Source of the DNA: CAYJAD01 sp964368075
Lineage (GTDB): Bacteria > Desulfobacterota > Desulfovibrionia > Desulfovibrionales > Desulfovibrionaceae
Assembly (NCBI GenBank): GCA_964368075.1
Contig: CAYJAD010000095.1
Span: 1 to 6,014, forward strand
Direction: 5' to 3'
Length of the DNA stretch: 6,014 nt
In this document: in pieces, positions 1-5,992 of the stretch
Layout: each line of letters opens with the position of its first letter
How positions within the stretch are numbered: the first letter of the stretch is position 1
Notes under the pieces: model-generated
The model's database searches: none
The model's input: the letters and a program-made list of their open reading frames with translations, nothing else
Told to the model about the DNA's origin: nothing
Position numbers and translations under genes: made by a program

Positions 1-38
1 TTACGGCGAAGCGTCTATATTTTGTTTTGTTAATAGAG

Positions 39-88
39 AAAAAAACACATGGCACAGCACCGAATTTTTATCTTCGGTGTTATGCCAT
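39..88 (-). terminator. Rho-independent terminator ending the DUF3987 operon
   Basis: Bases 49-64 and 73-88 form a 16-position stem around an 8-base loop. The inner arm CACCGAA/TTCGGTG and the outer arm ATGGCA/TGCCAT pair perfectly, with irregular pairing between them. Read on the minus strand, the stem is followed after three bases by seven consecutive T (complement of 39-45), which is the expected layout for an intrinsic terminator downstream of the DUF3987 stop codon at 177. The rest of 1-176 shows no gene: the only minus-strand frames are short and lack a ribosome binding site. Confidence 0.75.
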
Positions 89-176
89 TGTTTAATGATA
101 TGCCAAAGGCTATTTTAAAGATTATAAAGAGCCAAAAAAGACATCACTGTTTTTTTATGCATATCCTAACGTATTG

Positions 177-1895
177 TTATCGAAGAGATTGATAATGAGG
201 TGTGTACAAATATGAAGCGAAGTAGTTGAAAAAATTATGGTGAAGTATAACCTTACATTTACCATTTGCAGTACGATACAAGCATAAGGCATTGCACATT
301 TGTAAATGCCCGAGGCCTTTTTCCACTTCGGCAATTTTTTTATGAATGCCTTTAGCAATATCGCTAAGCTCAAGACCTTCGCGCATAGCCTTTTGACTTT
401 GAAGATTATCAAAGGATAGTATGTAGTTCACAATTTTATTAGCCATGGGCTGTGCTATAAGTCCATACTCGTGGTAGACTTCATAAAGTCGTGGAATTAG
501 AGCTCTCGCAATGTCCACGCCTATTTGGGCGGTAGATGCAGATATTTTGTTTGTTCGAGCATAAGGATATTGCCAAAAGTGGTAGGCTAACGCTAATCTT
601 GCAGCTATGCCATGCAATTTTCGTAATGCGGGATGACTTTTTTCAGGCATTGTTGGTAGGATATTTCTTTGAATCTCCATTTCAAACATAGCGAGGGCAT
701 TGGCAGCTTGAGGGCTTGCATGAATGGTATGAATGTTCCTATTTCCTTTCGTGCAATGAAAAGCCTTGAGAAGAGAGGGTATTCTTTTGCCATACTCAGA
801 CAAATTCAAGATACCATGCGGAACTTCAAGGTCTCTGGACACATTTTCGGGCAAGAATATAAACCGAGCAGTAAGGCCTTGCTCGTGCATTTTTGTGCTA
901 TTTAAGATTTTGAGAACTTCAGATGGCTGCACATAGAGAAGTAGCTGTAGGCTTGGGAATGCTATTTGTGTATACTTACTGCTAGTACGACGACTGATTT
1001 CTTCAAAGCCGTAACCCTTTTTAAAACATTCTAATATTTTAGAATCTTTGGTCAAATTGTCGATGATGCCGCCCTCTGCACTTGTTACAGCAATGTGTCC
1101 ATCATTGTTCTCTAAGGCTGCCATGAGTCCAGTATAGCTAAAATCTTCAAGCGAATAGATTTTTTTGCTTGATAAAATACTATTATTGAGCTGCCTATTT
1201 TGCCTAGAAAGCTCTAGAAGCTCTTCATTGGCGCCTTCAAAGCCGTTGCTGTTAGGATTTTCTTTGTAAGAATTTAGAATAGTGCAAACTTGCTCTTTTG
1301 CCATCTTTTTTAAATATCTTTTGCACTCTTTCCCGACATCATCAGAAATCGTATTTTCGGCGAGAGTAGTGGCAAAGTTGTTAAAAGGTACTAATAGCCT
1401 ACTAATAATCTGGCTTTTGCGTGATCCTGAAGAAGCCGTTCCAATAACGTAAATTGATGGATATTCGTGCCAGTCGTCTTTGATGTTAAATCTGACATTA
1501 CCTTGAAGAGCTGTCAGTACTTGGCTTAGTATCATAATCAACCCATTCAAAAAATGTGTGCTGGTGTTATCAATGAGAGCTTTTGTAGCATCACGTATTG
1601 GAGAGCAAAGATTTTTTCCAAGGTATTCTGTATATGTGGGAAATGAAGTAAAAATGGTCGTAGTCGATAGACTGTATTGTATCTCTGATAAGCTTCTATG
1701 TTCTAAATACTCTACAGCATTTTTTTGATATGCTCTTATCTCATTTGCAATATCATTTTTCTTTTTGATATCAGAAAGATATTGACAGGAACCGTCAGGG
1801 AGTACAATTGAAGGATCGTACTGTGCGTGTCCTCTGCTATGTTGAGAGAAAGATGGGTTTCTGTGCGGTACGTGGGGATGGCTTTGATAAGACAT
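177..1895 (-). CDS. DUF3987 (YfjI-like) P-loop protein, probable helicase/replication protein of the element
   Basis: This 572-residue protein matches the pattern of the DUF3987 family, which occurs in prophages, islands and satellites and is often linked to primase-helicase functions. In order it shows a His/Ser-rich N-terminal tail (1-30), a helical region (40-130), and a variant Walker A loop GTASSGSRKS at 152-161 with Lys160. A charged, probably coiled-coil stretch spans 184-245. An acidic motif HIAVTSAEGG (267-276, Glu274) is in the Walker B position. Further family motifs are VQP (322-324), GLTARF (340-345, Arg344 a possible arginine finger) and HGIAARLALAYHFW (428-441). The C-terminus (505-550) looks winged-helix-like. 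No primase domain is visible, so a replication role is inferred. The ATG at 1895 has AGGAG six bases upstream. It follows the 158-residue gene by 47 bases and is probably co-transcribed with it. Confidence 0.85.
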   Translation of the reverse strand: MSYQSHPHVPHRNPSFSQHSRGHAQYDPSIVLPDGSCQYLSDIKKKNDIANEIRAYQKNAVEYLEHRSLSEIQYSLSTTTIFTSFPTYTEYLGKNLCSPIRDATKALIDNTSTHFLNGLIMILSQVLTALQGNVRFNIKDDWHEYPSIYVIGTASSGSRKSQIISRLLVPFNNFATTLAENTISDDVGKECKRYLKKMAKEQVCTILNSYKENPNSNGFEGANEELLELSRQNRQLNNSILSSKKIYSLEDFSYTGLMAALENNDGHIAVTSAEGGIIDNLTKDSKILECFKKGYGFEEISRRTSSKYTQIAFPSLQLLLYVQPSEVLKILNSTKMHEQGLTARFIFLPENVSRDLEVPHGILNLSEYGKRIPSLLKAFHCTKGNRNIHTIHASPQAANALAMFEMEIQRNILPTMPEKSHPALRKLHGIAARLALAYHFWQYPYARTNKISASTAQIGVDIARALIPRLYEVYHEYGLIAQPMANKIVNYILSFDNLQSQKAMREGLELSDIAKGIHKKIAEVEKGLGHLQMCNALCLYRTANGKCKVILHHNFFNYFASYLYTPHYQSLR

Positions 1896-1901
1896 ACTTA
1901 A

Positions 1902-1937
1902 CTCCTAGTTGAGCCCCCTAGAAAATCTAGGGGGCTC
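1902..1937 (-). promoter_or_regulatory. Perfect intergenic hairpin abutting the DUF3987 ribosome binding site
   Basis: Bases 1911-1922 and 1926-1937 are perfect reverse complements (12 bp, GC-rich) separated by a 3-base loop. No T-run follows on either strand, so this is not a standard intrinsic terminator. On the minus strand the hairpin starts a few bases after the stop codon of the 158-residue gene. It ends four bases before the AGGAG (1902-1906) that serves the DUF3987 gene. That AGG itself sits in the loop of a tiny AACT/AGTT inverted repeat. Roles in mRNA stability, processing or translation control are all possible; none is shown. Confidence 0.6.
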
Positions 1938-1942
1938 ATGAT

Positions 1943-2419
1943 TTAAATGTTATGGATAGAAGAGGGGACGATGGAGATTAGAAGCCCCGTTTCAGAAGCT
2001 TCAACTCTAAGCAATGTATTTTGCTTATCTGTGATGTTTAAACGCTTCATCACAGTATTTTGCAAATTGCTTGCTAAGATGACATTGTCTTCATAGTTGG
2101 CGAATGAAACATGACCACTAAGTGCAAGCTCTGCAATATATGCGTTCATCTGGTCTTTCGAAATGCCTAGCTTATGACGTAGCTCTAGTAATGAGTGGTT
2201 CTTTTTCATAGCCTCGCCAATGAGTTCCAAATGTTCACGCATTTTAGCTTTAGTAGGGCGATTCCGCCTGCGCGCTTTCGGAGCATTATCCACTTGCTTC
2301 TCGCTTTCTTCAATGCGAGGTTGTGTGTGTGCGTGAAAGTTGTTTACCTCAGGATTAACCTGGGGAGTATTATTAGACGTCTGAGAAATATTATCAGGAC
2401 GTTTTTTGTTATCTTCCAT
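1943..2419 (-). CDS. Small helix-turn-helix protein, probable DNA-binding regulator or replication accessory
   Basis: I do not recognise the family of this 158-residue protein. The first 47 residues are polar, rich in Asn, Gln, Pro and Glu, and look disordered. A basic patch RRRNRPTKAK (50-59) leads into a helical segment. Residues 76-98 (SLLELRHKLGISKDQMNAYI...) have the spacing of a helix-turn-helix, with GISKD as the turn. The following GHVSF and EDNVILAS stretches could be a wing. The C-terminal 25 residues look strand-rich. The ATG at 2419 is preferred over an upstream in-frame TTG (2437) because GGAGG lies five bases before the ATG. Its place between an AlpA-like gene and a DUF3987 gene suggests control of, or partnership with, the element's replication; this is inference. 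Confidence 0.75.
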   Translation of the reverse strand: MEDNKKRPDNISQTSNNTPQVNPEVNNFHAHTQPRIEESEKQVDNAPKARRRNRPTKAKMREHLELIGEAMKKNHSLLELRHKLGISKDQMNAYIAELALSGHVSFANYEDNVILASNLQNTVMKRLNITDKQNTLLRVEASETGLLISIVPSSIHNI

Positions 2420-2424
2420 AATAG

Positions 2425-2429
2425 CCTCC
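2425..2429 (-). promoter_or_regulatory. Ribosome binding site fixing the start of the 158-residue gene
   Basis: GGAGG on the minus strand lies five bases upstream of the ATG at 2419. It falls inside the six-codon extension that a TTG start at 2437 would add, so it argues for the shorter protein. Confidence 0.75.
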
Positions 2430-2514
2430 GTGGGCAATGGTTGTAAGTGTTACATAGGCAAGGTACACATAAGGCACCGCCATGACTTTTATGCGTGAGT
2501 ATAGGTAGGCACAA

Positions 2515-2745
2515 CTATGCCTTTGACAAAATGCCACTACCGCTAGATGGTATAACTTTTTGGTTGTCCATAAAGTTAATGACATCCTCTTTGCAATACC
2601 GTACTGATTTTCCAAATTTAACATATGGAATACCTCTGTTTTTGAAGCGATGCTTTTGTAAAGCAGAGACTGAGCATGAGAGCATGTTAGCTACTGCGCG
2701 TTCAGTAAGCCAGCAAGGTACGATGGAACGATTTGCATCATTCAT
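2515..2745 (-). CDS. AlpA/excisionase-type helix-turn-helix protein
   Basis: This 76-residue protein has the compact MerR-like winged HTH used by AlpA regulators and phage excisionases. Residues 12-60 run WLTERAVANMLSCSVSALQ, then KHRFKNRGIPYVKFGKSVRY, then CKEDVINFMD. This is the usual pattern of recognition helix, G-I-P-Y-x-K-x-G wing, R-Y and a closing E-D-V/I helix. Members bend DNA at attachment sites and/or activate integrase transcription. The ATG at 2745 is preceded by AGGAG with six bases between. An open frame continues upstream to 2937, but it lacks a ribosome binding site and crosses a non-coding repeat region. The gene is probably first in an operon with the 158-residue and DUF3987 genes (gaps of 95 and 47 bases). 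It could be an excisionase, an integrase activator, or both. Confidence 0.85.
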   Translation of the reverse strand: MNDANRSIVPCWLTERAVANMLSCSVSALQKHRFKNRGIPYVKFGKSVRYCKEDVINFMDNQKVIPSSGSGILSKA

Positions 2746-2751
2746 AATTTT

Positions 2752-2756
2752 CTCCT
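2752..2756 (-). promoter_or_regulatory. Ribosome binding site fixing the start of the AlpA-like gene
   Basis: AGGAG on the minus strand lies six bases before the ATG at 2745. It supports the 76-residue product over a 140-residue version starting at 2937, which has no comparable site. Confidence 0.75.
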
Positions 2757-2802
2757 TAATTTTTAAAAAATCACTTGCCAAAAAATCGAAAACTGTTGTA
2801 TC

Positions 2803-2819
2803 GTCATTCGAGAAATGAC
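2803..2819. promoter_or_regulatory. 17-bp palindrome, operator-like
   Basis: GTCATT and AATGAC form a perfect 6-bp inverted repeat around a 5-base spacer, about 60 bases upstream of the AlpA-like start codon. The size and spacing resemble operators bound by dimeric phage-type repressors. On the minus strand it lies between weak -35-like (TTTCAA) and -10-like (GATACA) hexamers; each matches the consensus at only three positions, so I do not call a promoter here. Confidence 0.35.
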
Positions 2820-2829
2820 TTGAAATATC

Positions 2830-2875
2830 GTACAAGTAGATGCGATATCTTTGTACAAGTAGATTCGATATCTTT
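2830..2875. repeat. Two tandem 23-bp direct repeats upstream of the AlpA-like gene
   Basis: Bases 2830-2852 and 2853-2875 are head-to-tail copies of a 23-bp unit that starts GTACAAGTAGAT and ends CGATATCTTT. They differ at one position (G at 2842, T at 2865). A degenerate half copy (AATATC followed by the next GTACAAG) precedes the first unit. The junction contains the palindrome TTGTACAA, and each unit contains the palindrome GATATC. The 23-bp period is about two helical turns, so bound proteins would lie on the same DNA face. This suits repeated binding sites for a regulator, excisionase or replication initiator; which one is unknown. Confidence 0.8.
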
Positions 2876-2959
2876 AACAATAATTGCATAAGCTCATGTA
2901 AGAAGCCGGTAAGCAAGGTTTTTTTTAATATTTTCATAAAAAATATAATACGCTAAAAT

Positions 2960-2993
2960 AAAAGCACATTTTAGATGCCTAAAATGTGCTTTT
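2960..2993. terminator. Strong bidirectional rho-independent terminator
   Basis: AAAGCACATTTTAG (2961-2974) and CTAAAATGTGCTTT (2979-2992) pair perfectly around a 4-base loop ATGC. An extra A-T pair at 2960/2993 extends the stem. On the plus strand the descending arm runs straight into T residues (2990-2995). On the minus strand it is followed by a T-rich TTTTATTTT. It lies 60 bases past the stop codon of the 537-residue gene. It therefore probably ends that transcript and insulates the AlpA-like operon, which would need its own promoter between 2746 and 2959. Confidence 0.85.
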
Positions 2994-3052
2994 TTGTTCT
3001 TTGTAAGAACGGGTAAGTAAAATTGTATGAAGGGGTAATGAAATTACGAACC

Positions 3053-4666
3053 TTACTTGGTGGGGGTGTTTTTAAATATTTCGTCCTGGTTCAAATATTT
3101 TATAGGGTCTTCCTGATAAGCCAACCAGTCTTTTTTAGATTTGGGAAAAGTTAGGAAGAACTTTTCCAGTAAACTGTGTGCAGCTTTAAGGTCACGAGAA
3201 ATTTTGGTTTGTTTACTTCCGTCTTTTTTATGCACTTCGCTAGGATATACCTCATCAAAAATTTCAATGTGACCTTTGTTAGATTCAAATTTTATCTTAG
3301 CAACTTTTAAGGAGTTTTGTTCTTTTGTAGAGATTGTATCTCTACAAAAATTATCTAAAATTATAAAAAGTTTATTTTTTAAGTTAATAGGTTTTTGTGT
3401 TATTTGCCTTGCCGATAGATCTTCTTGCTGAAAGAAAAAATTATTTTTAACGCGAATTACTTCTTCTTCATTATAGTCAAGGTTTTCATTGCTAATAGGA
3501 GATATACACTTCTGAAAGTGATAAACAGTTTCTTCAGAGGCAGTTTTCTCAGGAAGCTTAAATTTCGTCGGAATATATGATAGATTACCAAACTCACTAC
3601 ACAAATTGTAAAACTCAGTCTCATATTTTTCATCATGTATAGGAGGTAAGGGATAACCTGAAAAATTATCACTGAAAAATTTAATATGCGGTGCTATGAA
3701 AGTCTTACCATTTATAGTTAAATATAATGGCTGTAAGTTTTTATATTCAATAGTTAATGTTCTATTGTTTAAACTGTGGTAGTAATTTTTAATATTAGTT
3801 AGATCAGTAACAGTATTAACTGCTTCTCTTATAGTAATTTTTATCTTGCTACTTTTTTTTGATGAATATAATTTATTTGAATGATTATGTTTACCCAATT
3901 TTAAATTTATATAATTTTTCTTTTCAGAAAGGTTGTGCTTTTGACGTAAAATATATGGAATTCTAAGTTCCTTTTCTTGCTTTTGAGAGGACGTTTTCAC
4001 TATTCCGATTGTAGTTTCGAACATCTTAATGTTCTCATTTTTTGTAGGCGCATTCTTTTTCCTAAGCGTTATTGGTCCAGTGAGAGAATTTTCTTTTTTT
4101 ACTGCATCTGTTGGAAGATAGCTTTCATCTCCAGCTTTGTGTATTTTTTTAAAAAAATCATGCGTTAGTTCTTTGGGGAAATCAACATTTAGCAAATGTG
4201 CCAAAATATTTTGATCGTAAATTTTTGGTGGAATATCTTTTCTTACCACGACAAAGTCACCAGTTTTAGGAAAAAATGTTATTTTAAATAGCTTACTTTC
4301 TAGAACGTTGTTATCAAAAGTTACCTTGTCCTCCTCTAAGTATGCAATCACGTCTTTATAAAGTGGTAACTCGTCCTCCTTTATGTCAGCAGTTAAATTT
4401 TTACCAAAAATGAACTTGTCTTGCTCCGTGTTAATAATCAAGTCTTTATCAAAAATTAACTCGTCCTGCTCCATGTCAAAAATAATTCTGCCCCATGTGA
4501 CGACTGGTGGTTCGATAGGAATGGGCTTACATTGACTGGTAGCAAATATTTTGTTTTTATTTTTATCAAACACTTGAAGTCCTTCATTGCAGAGTTGAAC
4601 TAACTCTTGATGAGAAATTTCGTATCTTTCAAGAACCTCACCCCAAGATATGAGAGTGTTTTTCAT
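3053..4666 (-). CDS. Hypothetical protein, AT-rich cargo gene between integrase and AlpA-like gene
   Basis: I do not recognise this 537-residue protein. The N-terminus (5-40: LISWGEVLERYEIS, then HQELVQLCNEGLQVFD) looks like a small helical DNA-binding-type domain ending in a short 'glycine-leucine... aspartate' turn; this is a weak impression. A second Trp-Gly motif (TWGRIIFD, 57-64) precedes four 15-residue repeats (65-124). The middle (about 190-310) is Lys/Asn/Ser-rich with little hydrophobic pattern. The part from about 315 to 400 looks more folded, with several Tyr and Phe. The C-terminus contains a helical ISRDLKAAHSLLEKFF (489-504). No signal peptide, membrane segment or catalytic motif is evident. 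The ATG at 4666 is preferred because AGGATGGA lies eight to twelve bases upstream; ATG 4696 and GTG 4702 have no such site. The gene is visibly more AT-rich than the integrase, which suggests separate acquisition. Confidence 0.75.
   Translation of the reverse strand: MKNTLISWGEVLERYEISHQELVQLCNEGLQVFDKNKNKIFATSQCKPIPIEPPVVTWGRIIFDMEQDELIFDKDLIINTEQDKFIFGKNLTADIKEDELPLYKDVIAYLEEDKVTFDNNVLESKLFKITFFPKTGDFVVVRKDIPPKIYDQNILAHLLNVDFPKELTHDFFKKIHKAGDESYLPTDAVKKENSLTGPITLRKKNAPTKNENIKMFETTIGIVKTSSQKQEKELRIPYILRQKHNLSEKKNYINLKLGKHNHSNKLYSSKKSSKIKITIREAVNTVTDLTNIKNYYHSLNNRTLTIEYKNLQPLYLTINGKTFIAPHIKFFSDNFSGYPLPPIHDEKYETEFYNLCSEFGNLSYIPTKFKLPEKTASEETVYHFQKCISPISNENLDYNEEEVIRVKNNFFFQQEDLSARQITQKPINLKNKLFIILDNFCRDTISTKEQNSLKVAKIKFESNKGHIEIFDEVYPSEVHKKDGSKQTKISRDLKAAHSLLEKFFLTFPKSKKDWLAYQEDPIKYLNQDEIFKNTPTK
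4295..4474 (-). repeat. Four 45-bp in-frame repeats coding a 15-residue unit
   Basis: Within the unknown 537-residue protein, residues 65-124 fall into four units: MEQDELIFDKDLIIN, TEQDKFIFGKNLTAD, IKEDELPLYKDVIAY and LEEDKVTFDNNVLES. Each has acidic residues at positions 3-4, Glu or Lys at 5, an aromatic at 8, and a polar or charged cluster at 9-11. The first two DNA units agree at roughly three quarters of positions; the later ones are more diverged. The exact 15-codon period points to tandem duplication followed by drift under selection to keep the frame. Confidence 0.8.
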
Positions 4667-4719
4667 ATTAAATTTCCATCCTAAGTTTAAGTGCATAGAC
4701 ACAATTATGAAGGCTTGAG

Positions 4720-4748
4720 GGTATATCCCCTGTTCTATCTATTGTCAT
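4720..4748 (-). promoter_or_regulatory. Sigma70-like promoter for the 537-residue gene
   Basis: On the minus strand, ATGACA (4743-4748, five of six matches to TTGACA) and TATACC (4720-4725, four of six to TATAAT) are separated by 17 bases, the ideal spacing. Transcription would start near 4713, about 45 bases upstream of the preferred ATG at 4666. Together with the terminator at 2960-2993 this would make the gene an independent unit. Confidence 0.5.
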
Positions 4749-4845
4749 TTATTTCATAATCGGTATGCAGAATGATGCGATGAAGGAAGTCCCTCCCTTA
4801 TAGGGTTTGCCATAAGGTGCGTCGTACTGCTTGTAATCTTTACTA

Positions 4846-5982
4846 TTATTCATTTTTTTGTTCAAAAATATCATCTACAACCCCAGCGGCCCTCTGCATA
4901 GCTTCATCTGCCAAGTGTGCATAGCGTTGGGTCATCTGCGGGCTTGAGTGTGTTAAAAGTTTTTGTAGTGTGTATAAGTCTACCTTACCACTTGAGGCAA
5001 GTAAAGACGCATAAGTATGGCGCAATCCGTGAAGAGGGCGAAAATCTGCAGGGAGTCCTGCTTTATCTTTCACCCTGCGAGCCACGCGCCGAAAATCTTT
5101 ACGGGGGCCCCCGTCTTTACCGGGGAAAACGTAGAGGCTTTCGCCTATTTTGTCGACGCTGAGTAGTATATTTTTTGCTGTCATATTGAGTGGGATACGC
5201 TCTGTTTTTCCTTTTTTGGCAACGTCGCCGCGTAAGGTAATAAATCCTTGCTCAAAATCAATATCGTCCCAACGTAAATTCATAAGAGCGCCTTTACGCA
5301 TACCTGTGGCGAGGGCTAGTCGCATAAAAGCTGCTGCATTTTGATCAACTTCCTCTTGCAAGGCTTTTTCAAAGGCAACAAGTTGCTCAGCACTGAGCAT
5401 TTCCGTTTTTTCATTATCAAGCTGAGGAACTTCAAAATACAGCTCAGAGGCATCTGGCATTTTGCACAAACCTTCGCGTAAGCCAAAACGCATAAGCATA
5501 CGAAGCAGAACCACAGCGTGTTTCACTGTGGCAGGCTTTAATCCGCGAGCCATAAGTCTTGTTTTTAATGCTGTGATATCTTTGGTGCGTATATCTTCGG
5601 GAGCTTTATCTTTGAGCTTTTCCAAATAAAGAAAATTATATCCGTCCGTCACGAGAGATTTTTTATCGGCATGTAAAATCTGATACTGCTCCCATAATTG
5701 CGCAATGGTAATGCGCCCTTGCTCTTCGCGTTTTTTTTGTTCAGCCGCCAGCTGCACTTCACGCCGAGAGAGTACCTTACCCTGCATCCTATCACTACGA
5801 ATGCCAGAAGCTTTGGCAGGAGTCATATTGTCAGCATATTTACTGCCAACCTTTTCTTCCTTCACTTTACCATTTAGCTTGAAGACGATGTAGTAAACCT
5901 CGTCAAAGCCCTTTACACCTGCACGCTGGACTTCGCGAAAATAGACCCCTGGGTACTTGGTTTTATTTCTGTCTCTTGCCAT
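4846..5982 (-). CDS. int: Tyrosine recombinase / phage-type integrase
   Basis: This 378-residue site-specific recombinase would integrate and excise the element, working in the cytoplasm on attachment-site DNA. Residues 8-46 form an N-terminal arm-binding-type module (KYPGVYFREVQR, then VYYIVFKLNGK). Residues 91-171 are the helical core-binding domain, and about 196-366 the catalytic domain. All expected catalytic residues are present: Arg229 (ATGMRKGAL), Lys259 (KKGKTERIPL), His318 and Arg321 (HGLRHTY), His345 (LLTHSS) and the nucleophile Tyr354 (QRYAHL). The length is normal and the gene appears intact. The ATG at 5982 is chosen because GGAGG lies five bases upstream; an in-frame TTG at 5994 would add only four residues and overlap that site. 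No clear terminator follows, so read-through into the downstream gene is possible. Confidence 0.95.
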   Translation of the reverse strand: MARDRNKTKYPGVYFREVQRAGVKGFDEVYYIVFKLNGKVKEEKVGSKYADNMTPAKASGIRSDRMQGKVLSRREVQLAAEQKKREEQGRITIAQLWEQYQILHADKKSLVTDGYNFLYLEKLKDKAPEDIRTKDITALKTRLMARGLKPATVKHAVVLLRMLMRFGLREGLCKMPDASELYFEVPQLDNEKTEMLSAEQLVAFEKALQEEVDQNAAAFMRLALATGMRKGALMNLRWDDIDFEQGFITLRGDVAKKGKTERIPLNMTAKNILLSVDKIGESLYVFPGKDGGPRKDFRRVARRVKDKAGLPADFRPLHGLRHTYASLLASSGKVDLYTLQKLLTHSSPQMTQRYAHLADEAMQRAAGVVDDIFEQKNE

Positions 5983-5987
5983 GCTTT

Positions 5988-5992
5988 CCTCC
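5988..5992 (-). promoter_or_regulatory. Ribosome binding site of the integrase
   Basis: GGAGG on the minus strand, five bases from the ATG at 5982, decides against a TTG start at 5994. Only 22 further bases are visible upstream, so the promoter and any attachment core cannot be judged. Confidence 0.8.

Noticed and set aside
1..176. Element end or attachment repeat at the left edge
   Set aside because: No convincing direct repeat of the sequence beside the integrase was found. The stretch contains a terminator but nothing that marks a boundary.
89..176. GGCT/AGCC hairpin between the DUF3987 stop and the called terminator as a second terminator
   Set aside because: Only a 4-bp outer stem with a mismatch, and a short T-run; much weaker than the hairpin at 49-88.
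669..905. Plus-strand open frame of 78 codons inside the DUF3987 gene
   Set aside because: It is antisense to a conserved part of DUF3987 and shows no independent coding signal.
2195..2446. Plus-strand open frame of 83 codons opposite the 158-residue gene
   Set aside because: It is antisense to a gene with a strong ribosome binding site and HTH pattern, and its own product has no recognisable feature.
2495..2818. Plus-strand open frame of 107 codons antisense to the AlpA-like gene
   Set aside because: It lies opposite a confident HTH gene, has no recognisable domain, and looks like a shadow frame.
2830..2875. Short CRISPR array
   Set aside because: The units are directly abutting with no spacers and there are only two copies; no cas genes are nearby.
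2746..2937. N-terminal extension of the AlpA-like frame to an ATG at 2937 (140 residues)
   Set aside because: There is no ribosome binding site at 2937, the added residues do not resemble the family, the stretch is a repeat-bearing regulatory region, and a good AGGAG precedes ATG 2745.
3011..3047. GGGTAA-type imperfect direct repeat and the palindrome GTAAT-GAA-ATTAC after the cargo gene
   Set aside because: The matches are short in an AT-rich stretch and have no link to a promoter or start codon; chance similarity is likely.
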